This document shows, one piece after another, positions 1 through 13,000 of a stretch of 64,000 bases of DNA; the first letter of the stretch is position 1; every line of letters begins with the position of its first letter. Source of the DNA: Mytilus trossulus. Lineage: Eukaryota > Mollusca > Bivalvia > Mytilida > Mytilidae. The notes under the pieces are model-generated. The model worked only from the letters and a program-made list of their open reading frames with translations, made no database searches and was not told the DNA's origin. The position numbers and the translations under genes are program-made. The stretch lies in assembly GCF_036588685.1 (NCBI RefSeq), contig NC_086378.1:47734686-47798685 (forward strand), read 5' to 3'.

Positions 1-1339
1 AAAATATTAAGAACAATCAAATCTTTTTTGGTGTCAACTCAATCAATCCATTTCATTCTTAATGAACTGGACAGAGTGTAGCTAAACTAAAGAGAAACAC
101 AATATACGATGTATCATGTCTGTCGTTCACGTCACTGAGTATAAAAGGGGGCATGGTTTCACATACACCACGATATTTGGAAGGTATCTAACGTCACAGT
201 ACCCGAATCGCACCGAGTACCAAAATTGCACCTACTAGTATTCAACAAAAATACTGAGGAAATCTTACTTGTTTTCATTGAGTCTAAACCCTGGGTATTT
301 TTCGGGGTATATGTATGATTTGATACAATACACGTCATTCTACATTGCTGAACATATTTAAATATACAAAAACAGTAAAAATCAACAGATTTGTTTTTAA
401 CCGACCCTCATTGTCAATTAAAGATGCAAGTTATGATATAAGACAGACTTAATTGTATATATGTTTTATCCTTTTATTTCATGATCGATGAGATCAATGC
501 GTTCAACGTAACATAGTCATCAAACTTGACTTATTCAGTGAGATGCAAATATCTGTATAGCTGCTTTTCATTCGTCTTTAGAAGATAATGTAAACAGGTA
601 AATGCATGAAAAGTCGAGAAGAAGAGAAACACGTTTGTTTCTCATTACAATGCCGATTGGTTACTAAAGTATTGAAAAACACATCTTTCGAACGTAACAA
701 AAATTAAGAAACCTTTATAGCATCAATTTAAGATATAATGATCATTTCTGATTTGAGTGGGTTTTCATTTTTCTATAGTACGATTTATCTCTGGTTAATT
801 CAACGTCTTTGAATCTATATTGTTTTATGTATGTTGGTATAGATTAGTGCAAGACCAATTATTCAAATGTTTCCTCAACATCGGAATGGTGAATATTCGT
901 GTCAATTCTTTTACATCACTGCACAATAAAACAATACTTTGGTTATATGTAGTCTAAAAAATCTTAAGATTTTGTCATTATCCACTTCCGATTCCAATGT
1001 ATCTAGGGCATGTTATTGTAGTTACACAATAGATAAAAGTTGGTGTAGAAATAACCTGGCAAATGAAATTCATAGAGTCATATTACTAGTACCTAATGTT
1101 GCTTTATTGTTACATATATTTGTCTTTTTAAGCCGTTTTAACTATTTATGTTTTTTTTCAACCTGCACATTACGTCTGCAAGCAGCCATCTATAGACTTA
1201 TTAAAGAAAACATGTCAAGTTTTACTAGGGAAACAATTGTGGACACAGTTCAGAGTGGGTAGATTGTTTGAAGGTTTGCCTGTGTTTTCTGAGAAAAAAG
1301 TTCTCTCCTTTATTCAGCATTAAACTGTCCTATGTTCAA
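1..1339. other. Gene-free AT-rich stretch
   Basis: No convincing exon or named repeat was found. A 107-codon open frame at 939-1262 has low-complexity composition and no recognisable domain. A short frame near 858-930 reads NGEYSCQF, which resembles an Ig F-strand, but it is preceded and followed by stops and could not be placed in a gene model. Confidence 0.6.
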
Positions 1340-1640
1340 CTGTAGCAAAGTGACACTCTACCTCTGGCCTTTGTTAGTCTTGTAAGATTTTTAATTTTAG
1401 TTTCTTGTGTATAATTCGGAGTTTAGTATGACGTCCATTATCACTGTACTGGTATACATATTTTTAAGGGGCCAGCTGAAGGACGCCTACGGGTGTGGGA
1501 GTTTCTCGCTACATTGAAGACCAATTGGTGGCCTTCGGCTGTTGTCTGCTCTATAGTCGGGTTGTTAACGTTTTCACACATTCCCCATTTCCTTTCTCAA
1601 TTTTACCTGTACCAAACACTACAATTATTATTTGTTTCTA
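1340..1640 (+). repeat. Dispersed repeat (retroelement 3'-end-like), copy 1
   Basis: This stretch is clearly homologous to 39,900-40,100. Both carry the ordered blocks CTTTGTTAGTCTTGTA, GGAGTTTAGTATG, CCAGCTGAAGGACGCCT, GGGTGTGGGA and ACATTGAAGACC. It is not coding. It looks like a 5'-truncated copy of an abundant bivalve interspersed element. Confidence 0.7.
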
Positions 1641-3299
1641 ATAGTAAGTTTTATTGTTAAAGACTTCACGTAGGAGACGCTAATTGCATGCATTACCAAA
1701 TGATTCTTATAAAATAACCGAAATTAAATGCCAGTTAAAACCAGAGAGGAGAGTAATATAATACATTAGGTGCTTTTCAGAATGATTTGGTTTAAATTTA
1801 CGAGATGATATCTGATAGTATCTGAGAACCTACATGCATGAACTATTTTTGGGAGAAATTGTATTTGCTTATACAGGAAATGAACAAATTATGACCGGAG
1901 CGGGTCCCCACTTAGGCATTCAATTGGCCCCCATTCATGAAAATTTCTGGATCTGCCACTGAGTTTGTCAAATTTTTGTTTCACAAAAAATACATTTGCA
2001 TAATAATGGACTAAGCTTAAAGCAACGCAATTTACTAATAGTTTTACAGAAAGAACTCATGATCAATACAGTGATATAATGAGTACTGAAAATACACGAC
2101 ATTCATGTACATTAATTCTTCCTATTTATACCACAACTATGATTTAGGTAGCACTTCACAGTTCGATGTGTAGTTTCGCATTTTGATCACTTTTTCAAAT
2201 ATAAGAGCTAGTGTTCAATAAAATTCTTTTTTGGATAGCTGATGATTAAGATGATTAAAATAGCCTTCATAGTGAGCATCAAGATTATATAATGTATGAA
2301 ATGTGGCCTGTTTTCTGTATGACAGTCTGTCTTTGCATATCCAGACCAGGCAATAGTTTGTCAATTATTGTAATATATTTTTACAACTTTTTGTTGCACG
2401 AACTTTGTGATTAATTTTGCGACAAAAATGGGTCGAGAGACACCCATTTTTTATTTGATCATTGGGTAGATTATTGTCAACAGTTTCTGAAAAGGTATCA
2501 CTCAAAGGCATTGAACTTCTAGTTTGATTCAAATTTTTGGGGAATATGTGACATTTTCACCCTTCTTTTTGCAAAATGTTACGTAAATAAATGCAAAATG
2601 TTCCCATGGATACACAAAACAGGAATTATATTTCTCTCTTTTAACTTTTGAAAATCAAATCTATGAAAGATACATTTGAACATGTATAACACAAACAGTT
2701 ATGTTAATGTATTTGAAAAATATGAATAGAGGATGATGAAACATTTTGTGGTTCAATTTTAATTAATGTTTTTCTAACTGTACAGTGCTATCTTGACATA
2801 AATGTAAAACTACGTGCATCAGAAGTCCAGCAAAAGACATGCACTTATCATATTATATGTTCGTACTATGGATAAACATTCGATTCAAAGCAAGTAATTG
2901 TTCAATAGGAAAAATACTGGTCAGTCCAATCGTACTAGTTAATGGGACTTGGTATGGTGACCTGTGTCCTTCTGCAATAAAACCTTTCGGAGTATCAAGT
3001 TAAAATAAAGATCAGTGTTGCTTAATTTCAAAGCGGGTTTAAATCACATTACATCATGTTCCATGATTGTGTTCGCTGCCATATTGTATAGACTTGATTG
3101 TAAATAATAAACATATGAAAAGCAATAACTTTCCTTTGCATACCTTTAAAACTCAATCCTTGTCACTAAATAATTGAAAACATGCATTTACTATTACGTT
3201 TACCCTCCTCTTTTCCCCTTATACGATTTCAAAGTTGTAACACTTGATTGTTTTGGTTCCCCTTGAGAGTTTGACTGTGTTTTTGGCAATCACACCACA
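1641..3299. other. Gene-free stretch
   Basis: No exon with splice signals and a sensible reading frame was found. Apart from the short repeat at 1888-1966, nothing was recognised. Confidence 0.55.
1888..1966 (-). repeat. Short dispersed repeat, inverted relative to 38206-38283
   Basis: It contains GACCGGAGCGGGTCCC and, about 45 bases later, TTTCTGGATCTGCCACTG. The reverse complement of the same blocks occurs at 38,206-38,283 (CAGTGGCGGATCCAGAAATT and GGGCCCGCTCCGGTC). This marks a dispersed non-coding element. Confidence 0.6.
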
Positions 3300-3714
3300 T
3301 GTTCTACTTGTTTTTGTTATACGTAGACATTATCTAACAACCATATACATCATATACGGAATGCATCTTGCAACCCAAGAAACCAAATACAGAGTGAGAC
3401 TGTGCCTAACAACCACATACACCCCATACAGACCGTATCTAACAACACAGACACCATATACAGACTTCATCTTAAACCAAAAACACCATATACAGACTGT
3501 AACTAACAAACAGTGACACCTTATACAGACTGTATCTAACAAAAATAGACACCATATAAAAACAACTTCTATTTTGTTATACGTTGATAGTATCTAACAA
3601 CCACATACACCATATAAAGACTACATATAACAACCACAGACACCTTATATATACAGACTTTATCTTACAACCACAGACACCATATAAAGACTACATCTAA
3701 CTACCACGGATACA

Positions 3715-5120
3715 ATAAAAAGACTACATTTAACAACCAAAGACACCTTATAAAGACTACATCTAACAACCACAGACACCTTATAAAGACTACATCTAAC
3801 AACCACAGACACCATATAAAGACTATATCTAACAACCACAGACACCATATAAAGACTATATCTAACAACCACAGACACCATATAAAGACTACATCTAACA
3901 ACCACAGACACCATATAAAGACTACATCTAACAACCACAGACACCATATAAAGACTATATCTAACAACCACAGACACCATATAAAGACTATATCTACCTA
4001 CCACAGATACCATATAAAGACTACATCTCCCTACCACAGATACCATATAAAGACTACATCTACCTACCACAGACACCTTATAAAGACTACATCTAACTAC
4101 CACGGATACCATATAAAGACTACATCTAACAACCACAGACACCTTATAAAGACTACATTTAACTACCACAGACACCATATAAAGACTATATCTAACAACC
4201 ACAGACACCATATAAAGACTACATTTAACTACCACAGATACCATATAAAGACTACATCTACCTACCACAGATACCATATAAAGACTACATCTCCCTACCA
4301 CAGATACCATATAAAGACTACATCTACCTACCACAGACACCTTATAAAGACTACATCTAACTACCACGGATACCATATAAAGACTACATTTAACAACCAC
4401 AGACACCATATAAAGACTACATTTAACTACCACAGATACAATATAAAGACTACATCTACGTACCACAGATACCATATAAAGACTACATTTAATAACCACA
4501 GACACCATATATACACAGACTTTTAACTACCATAGACACCATATAAAGACTTTATCTCACTACCACATACACCATATATATACAGACTACATCTGCCTAC
4601 CACAGATGCCTTATAAAGACTACATTTAACTACCACAGATGCCTTATAAAGACTACATTTAACAACCACAGACACCATTTATACACAGACTTCTAACTAC
4701 CACAGACACCATATATAGACTAAATATAACAACAACATATACCATAATATGACTACAATTAACAACACCATTTGGATGGAGAGTTGTCTCATTGGCACTC
4801 ACACCACATCTTCCTATATCTACATACACCATGTATATATAGACTTTATCTACATACCACAGACACCATATCTATACAGACTTTATCTAACTACCACAGA
4901 CACCATTTATATCCTACATCTAAAAACTATAGATGTATACCATGTAAAAACTACATCTAACAACCACAGACATCATATAAAAACTAAATCTAACCAAAGA
5001 CATCATATCTATACAGACTTTATCTAAATACCACAGACACAATATAAAAACTAAATCTAACAATCACAGACACCATATATAGGCTACATCTAACAACAAC
5101 AGATACCATGTAAAGACTAT
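3715..5120 (+). repeat. Higher-order satellite block A (duplicated at +1,789 bp)
   Basis: This block recurs almost base for base 1,789 bp downstream (about 5504-6909), including an embedded non-satellite fragment. The right edge of identity is at CAGATACCATGTAAAGAC (ends 5116 and 6905). A lower-order period of 660 bp (20 monomers) is also visible: the variant run starting TATATCTACC is at 5118 and again at 5778. Confidence 0.85.
4771..4816 (+). mobile_element. Retroelement 3'-end fragment inside the satellite (copy A)
   Basis: GAGTTGTCTCATTGGCACTC followed by ACACCACATCTTCC is the reverse complement of the terminal block of the dispersed element seen at 21474, 38525 and 43922. It interrupts the 33-bp satellite. 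Confidence 0.7.
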
Positions 5121-5503
5121 ATCTACCTACCACAGATACCATATAAAGACTACATCTCCCTACCACAGATACCATATAAAGACTACATCTACCTACCACA
5201 GACACCTTATAAAGACTACATCTAACTACCACGGATACCATATAAAGACTACATCTAACAACCACAGACACCTTATAAAGACTACATTTAACTACCACAG
5301 ACACCATATAAAGACTATATCTAACAACCACAGACACCATATAAAGACTACATTTAACTACCACAGATACCATATAAAGACTACATCTACCTACCACAGA
5401 TACCATATAAAGACTACATCTCCCTACCACAGATACCATATAAAGACTACATCTACCTACCACAGACACCTTATAAAGACTACATCTAACTACCACGGAT
5501 ACC

Positions 5504-6909
5504 ATATAAAGACTACATTTAACAACCAAAGACACCTTATAAAGACTACATCTAACAACCACAGACACCTTATAAAGACTACATCTAACAACCACAGACA
5601 CCATATAAAGACTATATCTAACAACCACAGACACCATATAAAGACTATATCTAACAACCACAGACACCATATAAAGACTACATCTAACAACCACAGACAC
5701 CATATAAAGACTACATCTAACAACCACAGACACCATATAAAGACTATATCTAACAACCACAGACACCATATAAAGACTATATCTACCTACCACAGATACC
5801 ATATAAAGACTACATCTCCCTACCACAGATACCATATAAAGACTACATCTACCTACCACAGACACCTTATAAAGACTACATCTAACTACCACGGATACCA
5901 TATAAAGACTACATCTAACAACCACAGACACCTTATAAAGACTACATTTAACTACCACAGACACCATATAAAGACTATATCTAACAACCACAGACACCAT
6001 ATAAAGACTACATTTAACTACCACAGATACCATATAAAGACTACATCTACCTACCACAGATACCATATAAAGACTACATCTCCCTACCACAGATACCATA
6101 TAAAGACTACATCTACCTACCACAGACACCTTATAAAGACTACATCTAACTACCACGGATACCATATAAAGACTACATTTAACAACCACAGACACCATAT
6201 AAAGACTACATTTAACTACCACAGATACAATATAAAGACTACATCTACGTACCACAGATACCATATAAAGACTACATTTAATAACCACAGACACCATATA
6301 TACACAGACTTTTAACTACCATAGACACCATATAAAGACTTTATCTCACTACCACATACACCATATATATACAGACTACATCTGCCTACCACAGATGCCT
6401 TATAAAGACTACATTTAACTACCACAGATGCCTTATAAAGACTACATTTAACAACCACAGACACCATTTATACACAGACTTCTAACTACCACAGACACCA
6501 TATATAGACTAAATATAACAACAACATATACCATAATATGACTACAATTAACAACCACATTTGGATGGAGAGTTGTCTCATTGGCACTCACACCACATCT
6601 TCCTATATCTACATACACCATGTATATATAGACTTTATCTACATACCACAGACACCATATCTATACAGACTTTATCTAACTACCACAGACACCATTTATA
6701 TCCTACATCTAAAAACTATAGATGTATACCATGTAAAAACTACATCTAACAACCACAGACATCATATAAAAACTAAATCTAACCAAAGACATCATATCTA
6801 TACAGACTTTATCTAAATACCACAGACACAATATAAAAACTAAATCTAACAATCACAGACACCATATATAGGCTACATCTAACAACAACAGATACCATGT
6901 AAAGACAAA
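5504..6909 (+). repeat. Higher-order satellite block B (copy of block A)
   Basis: This is the second copy of the 1.4-kb duplicated block, at a constant offset of 1,789 bp. The only differences seen are a few monomer substitutions near the left edge and a 1-bp change near 6551 (ACAACCACATTTGG here, ACAACACCATTTGG at 4762). Such high identity implies a recent duplication. Confidence 0.85.
6560..6605 (+). mobile_element. Retroelement 3'-end fragment inside the satellite (copy B)
   Basis: It is identical to the fragment at 4771-4816 and lies exactly 1,789 bp away. It was carried along when the satellite block was duplicated and is not an independent insertion. Confidence 0.7.
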
Positions 6910-7214
6910 TCTAACAACCACAGACGTCATATATATACAGACTTTAACTAACTGTTACACCAGCATTATATATACGAAGACTACATCTTACAACCACAGA
7001 CAACAGGCATATATAGACTACATCTAACAACCACAGACAACAGGCATATATAGACTACATCTAACAACCACAGACAACATCTTATAACCACAGACACCAT
7101 ATATACAGGCTGCATTTAACAGTCAGACACCATACATACAGACTGCATAAATGTGTTAGTAGAATACCCTGGTGGTTTAGGGAAACATGTACTTCAAGCG
7201 CCCCCATAGACTTT

Positions 7215-7712
7215 TATCTTGTTATTGAGCGAAGGGTTTACAAAAATATTCTCCTCTGAAACTAATAAACCAAATTTACCCAAACTAGGTCACAATCATC
7301 ATTAGGGTAACTAGTTTAAAAAATGTGTCCGATGACCCGGCCAAACAACCAAGATGGCCGCCATGGATAAAAGTAGAACATAGGAGTAAAATGTTTATTT
7401 TGGCTTATATCTCTGAAACCAGAGAGTTAAATTGTTTATCAGGTGAAAATCTTTCTGCTCTTTATAGTCAATTTTTATCAATTTTCATATTTTTTTGTAA
7501 ATTTTTACAAAATACCTTCCACTGTAATTACTGGGCCAAGTTCATTATAGATAGAGATAATTGTAGCACACAAATGTTCAGTAAAGTAAGATCTACAAAC
7601 ACATGAACATCACCAAACCAACAATTTTGTCATGCATTTATCTGTGTCCATTGTTTAATATGCACATAGAACAAGGTGAGCGACACAGGCTCTTGAGAGC
7701 CTCTAGTTTATA
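7215..7712 (+). mobile_element. Partial copy of the GAGCCT-terminated element
   Basis: It is homologous to 28850-29833: ATTCTCCTCTGAAACTA, AACCAAGATGGCCGCCATGG and, at the end, GTGAGCGACACAGGCTCTTG followed by AGAGCCTCTAGTTT. The 5' terminus and much of the middle are missing. The 93-codon open frame at 7325-7606 lies wholly inside this repeat and is not a gene. Confidence 0.75.
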
Positions 7713-8755
7713 GTTAGTTTGGATGGTAGATGCTCATAACAAACATGGTGTCGTTTAGTCTAAATTACATTAATAAATTTATGAATGCGGATATACTAGA
7801 ATGTGAGTAGTGTTTTTAAATGGTTTTTTTTATGGATAAATATAAGACTACACGGAAACAACCAGTTGAGGTATTCTAGGGAAGGGATTATGACTGATGG
7901 TGTTTAACTCTACTTTCAACACTATTGTGCTATTTCGTGATAGTCGGTTTAAATATATAGATGAATTCGGAGGATGGGAAAGGGAAGAGGGCGTTATTAT
8001 TCATTTTAATATGTCGCAAATTATGTCTATTTTTCAGCTCTTACAAGGTAACCATATATGAAATCTCCTATCTCCCAACCTAACAAACGAATAAATTTAA
8101 AATGGTTTTCCTCTTTATTAACAAAAGTGTAATTTGATTGACTGCTTTTTGCAAAATTTAACCCCCAGTGAAAAATATGTCATGCTTGTTCAGGAAAACA
8201 AGACTTTAAAAGTTAGATTTATAATTTAAAAACAAGGAGATGTGATATATTTCTAATTTAAATATGATGGATTCAAACAATAAAAGGAAACTTTCAAAAT
8301 GGTTAAACCCGATACAGTAAAGTCGTCTATAAAAGGCTTGACATGAAAAGTGGGAAACAATTTACACACGCAATTGGCCAAATTAAACATAAAAAACAGT
8401 TACAAAATATTAACTGTGGGTCGAGACAGGAACCACCGACAACCACTAAACTACAGGTTCCTGACTTGTGCCAATACATACAGATACGAGATACAAGGGA
8501 TTTATAAAAAAAAAGAGAGAGGGAGAAAAATAATCAATCTAAGAAACGTCTGGTATACGTTGTATACTTGCATATAGATCCATGATATACAATAAAAGAT
8601 TTTATTCAAAGTATTGAAGTACTGAACATCGGATGATCGCAAATTCTTGTGGTTGGTCAAAAGCACATGTCATAGAAGACCATATCTCTATACCTGAAAT
8701 TGAGGTTAATGTACACAGGAGTTGATAGATAGTCTGAAGTGTTGGAATATATATT
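7713..8755. other. Gene-free stretch
   Basis: No exon was recognised. Around 8430-8490 a short piece (AACCACTAAACTACAGGTTC, CTGACTTGTG) resembles the internal part of the retroelement tail at 44150-44190, so the 75-codon frame at 8350-8577 is probably repeat-derived. Confidence 0.5.
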
Positions 8756-9165
8756 AAAATCAAAATCTTGCGATAACTAAGGCGTCTTGTTAGTATGGCG
8801 ATATATAAGGTGTCTAGAGCAAATCATTGCGATAACTAAGACGTCTTGTTGTTAGATATAGCGAAATATTGCGATAAATAAGGCGTCTTGTTATTTATAG
8901 CTAATAATAACGATAAATAAGGCTTCTTCGTTTTAATTATAGCAATGCATTGCTCTAAATATGATGCCTTGTTGTTAGATATAGCGAAACTATTGCGATA
9001 AATAAGTCGTTTTATTACATAAAGCAAATTCTTGCGATAATTAAGTCTTCTTACTGTTAAATATAAAAAATCATTGCGCTAAATAAAGTGCCTTGTTGTT
9101 AAATATAGCGAAATATTGCGATAAATAAGTCGTCGTATTGCAATATACAAAATATTTTCGCGATG
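8756..9165. repeat. Degenerate tandem repeat of about 42 bp
   Basis: About nine diverged units are each anchored on TTGCGATAAATAAGGCGTC followed by TTGTTGTTAGATATAGCGAAA. Anchors start near 8767, 8828, 8870, 8908, 8949, 8993, 9032, 9073 and 9115. The 63-codon minus-strand frame at 8836-9027 is a by-product of the repeat. Confidence 0.8.
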
Positions 9166-9214
9166 ATTATCATATATGGTTTAGTTATAAACAATAATAC
9201 AAGGCAGCTCCAGG

Positions 9215-9765
9215 CTTCCGTAGATATCTCTATAAGTTAATAAGATATCTCTATAAGTTTATAAGATATCTCTATAAGTTAATAAGATATCTCTATTAAT
9301 TAACAAGATATCTTATTTAGTATTAAGATATCTTTATTTTTTATAAGATATCTTATTTAATTTGAAAGTAAATAAGATATCTCTATTAGTTTAGAAGATA
9401 TCTCTATTATTTTTTAAGATATCTTATTAAGAAAATAAGATATCTCTATTAGTTTATAAGATATCTCTATTATTTTTTAAGATATCTCATTAAGTAAATA
9501 AGATATCTGTATTATTAACTATATAAAAGATATATTATATAGTTAATAATAATCTTCTAAATTAATAGAGATATCTTATATTTTAAATATTAAGATATCT
9601 TATATATTTAATAAGATATCGTTATAAACATTTTAATAATATATCTTATTTAATATATAAGATATCTTATTTAATAAATCCGATATCTCAATCAATTTAT
9701 AAGATATCTCATTTTGTTATTAAGATATCTCAATTAGTTTTAAAGTTAACTTATATCTCTAAATT
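9215..9765. repeat. GATATC-rich simple satellite (AAGATATCT family)
   Basis: AAGATATCTCTATTAGTTTA-like units of about 18-25 bp recur roughly two dozen times. Each centres on the palindrome AGATATCT, with AT-rich spacers of variable length. Orientation is partly symmetric because the core is palindromic. No coding potential was seen. Confidence 0.9.
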
Positions 9766-10045
9766 AAATAAATATAATAACGGCGTGCCATATTTATGTC
9801 ATAGTTTTATACTCATAAGATAACATCTATTGTCACATAATTTGAAAGCTGTTAAATTATTTAAAGAAACCTTTTACATTTCAATCGAGGAAAACAATGC
9901 CTATGCTTCTGAAAATACATGTACTAACCACGTCGGATTTGTTTTATTAATAGATGTCAAGATGGCGAGACAGTCAAAGAAGGTGACAGATTTACTGACC
10001 GATCATGTGTTCTTAATCCACTAACTAAACCTTTATTTACAACAG

Positions 10046-10090
10046 AAAGGACGAGTTCTACTACTAGATCAAATTCAACTTCCAATGGAG
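10046..10090 (+). CDS. Exon: Ser/Thr-rich juxtamembrane stalk
   Basis: The acceptor is TTTATTTACAACAG and the donor is GAG|GTAAAC. The 45-bp exon is phase 1-1 and reads RTSSTTRSNSTSNG before a split Glu codon. It is rich in Ser and Thr, with an N-glycosylation sequon (NST), as in a mucin-like stalk just outside the membrane. Confidence 0.75.
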
Positions 10091-13000
10091 GTAAACGTTC
10101 TTTCTGTATTTATTTCCAAATACTAGTAAAATGTTTGTTCATTTCAATCTATTTGTTTTTTAAATCAATGGACTCCATTGCGTCAAAGCAACACTTAATA
10201 TTCACGTTAAAGAATCTTTTTCAATGAAGTAAATGTTCCCATTTTTTTCTAGACGTATAACAAAAGTAATGTAAGTCTTTTTATTTTATTTCAGAATTTC
10301 CTATAGGAGCTGTAGTTGGGTAAGTTACTTCTTGTTATTTTTATAAATATACAGTATACTACATAATCAAAACCAAGTGATAGAGGTGCAGGTGTATACC
10401 GCAGTTGTAGCGCTACCACAAATGATAAAACAGTTAGTTCTCCAATCCAGTCAATGCCCCAAATACTCGTGTGAGATTGCATTCAGTTACTGTGTTTTAC
10501 AAATGTAAAGGTTTTAGCATTACAAACGACATATTTCTTAACCTCATAATTAAAATCATTCGATATTCCTTTTATAAGTCCTCTACCGACAAAATCCATG
10601 GATATTTCTAGTTCGGACTCTGTCCATCTGTCTGTCTGTCTGACAGACCGTTCGTCCGTCCATAAAATCAGTTTGGTACACTTTTTGTCTTCGTGCTTAA
10701 ATATATTGATTTGAAATTTGATTTATTGTATCCTCATGACAAGTTACATATCAAGTTTGAATTGTGTTCTCGTCTGAAGATTGTGTTATTGAACTTAGAA
10801 AATTAACTTTAAATACTAAATGTTCTGCACTTTTTTGTCAAGCTTACAGATACTGAATCTTTTATTAGTATTAAAAACATTGTTGTGACGTCATTCTATT
10901 GTTTAATTCGTTCTTTATTTCAGTGATTGGCCTATATTTACTTGTCAGAAACCATTATGTTACCTTCAACTGTCCAATAATAGCCCTCCTATTACTAAAA
11001 AATATTAAATAGTTGCAGGTTTTAAAACTGATTCCTACAGCTAAATGCTTCTCCAATCACTGAAAAAACTATCAATTCCGCGAATTTTTTTCATCATGTG
11101 AAAAAATACAACCCAAGAACAAATGACAATTACAAACAAATATTTTATTAAATTCATCTTCCAATACAATGATTTTGTCACTTAAAACGGTATCTATAGA
11201 AAAAAACAATCACTTTCAAATTAATTTAAACACTACCAAAAGATTTATACTCGTCCGGCTTTGGTTATTAAAATGGACCTCTGGTGTTGCTCATACTTCA
11301 AGCATCTTTTTCATCTACAATTGATATGAAAATAAACCCAATAAAGTATTGTTTCTAACAGTTGATAAATCGCGTCGCAATTCAGATACGATAAATAACC
11401 TTTACCTTACCCTATTGAGAACTTGCTGCTTGAACTAGTGGACTTCAATAGTTTTTATAATTTTCAGGTTTTTGCGTTGATTTACAAGTTGTTGTTTTTT
11501 TAGTGTAATATAATTGCTTGAATATGAATATAATGCAACACTTCGCCTATGAACGACGATGTATAGAGAAGGACGAATACTGCTACATGTAATGACGTAC
11601 AAGCTGATGTTTATTTGTCGCATAAATATGTTTCAATGACATTTTTGTCCAATTTTTGTATTGTACCTTCGATAATCATCCACTTAGATACAAGAAATTA
11701 ACTGAAACTCGTAAATCAATACATGTTCTTAAAAATCAACATTAGCTTGTACAACGAAATCTTAATCGGTTGGGAACTCTATATTGGAAATACTCACAGA
11801 ATGCATATTTAAATATTCGAATATCTGAAACTAATTTGTCGTAATTGAACTTGATTATTGGTCGTTAATAATGGTCTGTTACTTTTTTCATACTACCTTC
11901 AAGTGTATAATATATATGAAAAGACTATTAATAGCTCGTTTTTGACCGGTCTTAGAAGCCTCTGATTTGATTACAATTAAATACCGTTTATTAGTCAAAT
12001 AAAAAAGACATGCGACAACCCATTATCCAGGAAATTTTACATGGGAATTTGTCGAATCAAAGTCCTTATAACAGTTGCACTAAACATGCTAAAGGCAATG
12101 GTACCATACCGCTGTGTAATATTTATTTATCGATTTAACTGAAACAAATCAGGGTCACAAACCAAAACCGAGTGAAGTTCATGATTAATAATAGGAAAAA
12201 AAGGAACAACATAAACATAGACCTGCTACAAAACAAACGTAAACATAAATAGATATAAACCAAAAGTTTTACTGATAAATTTATATAAAACAAATTCCAA
12301 AATTGTCCTTTGAATTGTTCCTTTTTTTTATTTCAGTTCGATATGTGGTGTTGGCATTATTATTCTTCTTATAGTCATAATATTTCTTCTACTAAAAAAG
12401 AGGAGAAAAGGGCGAAAAAGAAAGCAAAAGAAAGAAAATGGTAAATTAATATGAGATATGACACCACATATTACAACGGTTGTTGCCAAAACATTAATGC
12501 ATAGCGCAAACGGTATGAAGTTTTCATGACCTCTATTGACTTTTCTATTTACAACAACTAACTCATAAAACACTTGTTTTTGTCATTAACCCTAACGTGT
12601 ACTACAGAAAATATGTTTGATAGGTAAAAGATTATAGAAAACTATACTTTTATCTTTGAGCAATTTCTTTCCTGATCATGCTCTTTTTGAAAATGAGACA
12701 ATAGTCGCACATGTAGTTTCGATGTTCAATTTTTTTTTTATCTATTTGACCTTAACCAAACTTTGCAAATAAAACTCTTCATTAGAATCCAGTCAGTAAA
12801 TGTGACGAAAGGGAAGGGAAACAGTTAAAACAATTTTTAGTAATTAAATTTTTTTGGTATCCTATATTAAAAGACTATGACAACCTGTGTCTTGTGAATT
12901 AAAACACTGTACCAATAACCTACAATGTTGTCTCCAGTTGATTTTTGTTGGAGTTAGATATTGTGGTCATTTAGTTGAATCTCTATTTTTTTCATTACTG

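Larger units (their letters stand above)
3300..7140. repeat. 33-bp satellite array (ACCACAGACACC/ATATAAAGACTAC family)
   Basis: A monomer of about 33 bp, built from ACCACAGACACCATATAAAG followed by ACTACATCTAACA, is repeated with substitutions over some 3.8 kb. The flanks (3300-3700 and 6900-7140) are more diverged and the core is more homogeneous, as expected for unequal exchange. Because 33 is a multiple of three, both strands hold long spurious open frames; the minus-strand frame repeats the 11-residue pattern VSVVVRCSLYM. This is satellite DNA, not protein-coding sequence. Confidence 0.95.

Noticed and set aside
858-932. NGEYSCQF, Ig F-strand-like peptide on the plus strand
   Set aside because: A stop lies directly before the frame, another follows nine residues after the Cys, there is no Trp-bearing strand upstream, and no donor matches phase 1.
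939-1262. 107-codon plus-strand frame
   Set aside because: AT-rich, no domain, no splice context; expected by chance in 64 kb.
5020-6297. 425-codon minus-strand open frame (and 282 codons at 3660-4508)
   Set aside because: The frame simply follows the 33-bp satellite monomer (11-residue repeat VSVVVRCSLYM). It has no start context, splice logic or domain, and other frames are also open.
9830-10024. 64-codon plus-strand frame just upstream of the stalk exon
   Set aside because: It might have been an ectodomain exon, but no phase-1 donor precedes the stop. The GTGACA after AAG would leave in phase 0, and the residues do not resemble an Ig or other domain.
10610-10660. TCTGTCTG run with a TCTGACAGA palindrome
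   Set aside because: Ordinary short microsatellite in an intron; no further structure.
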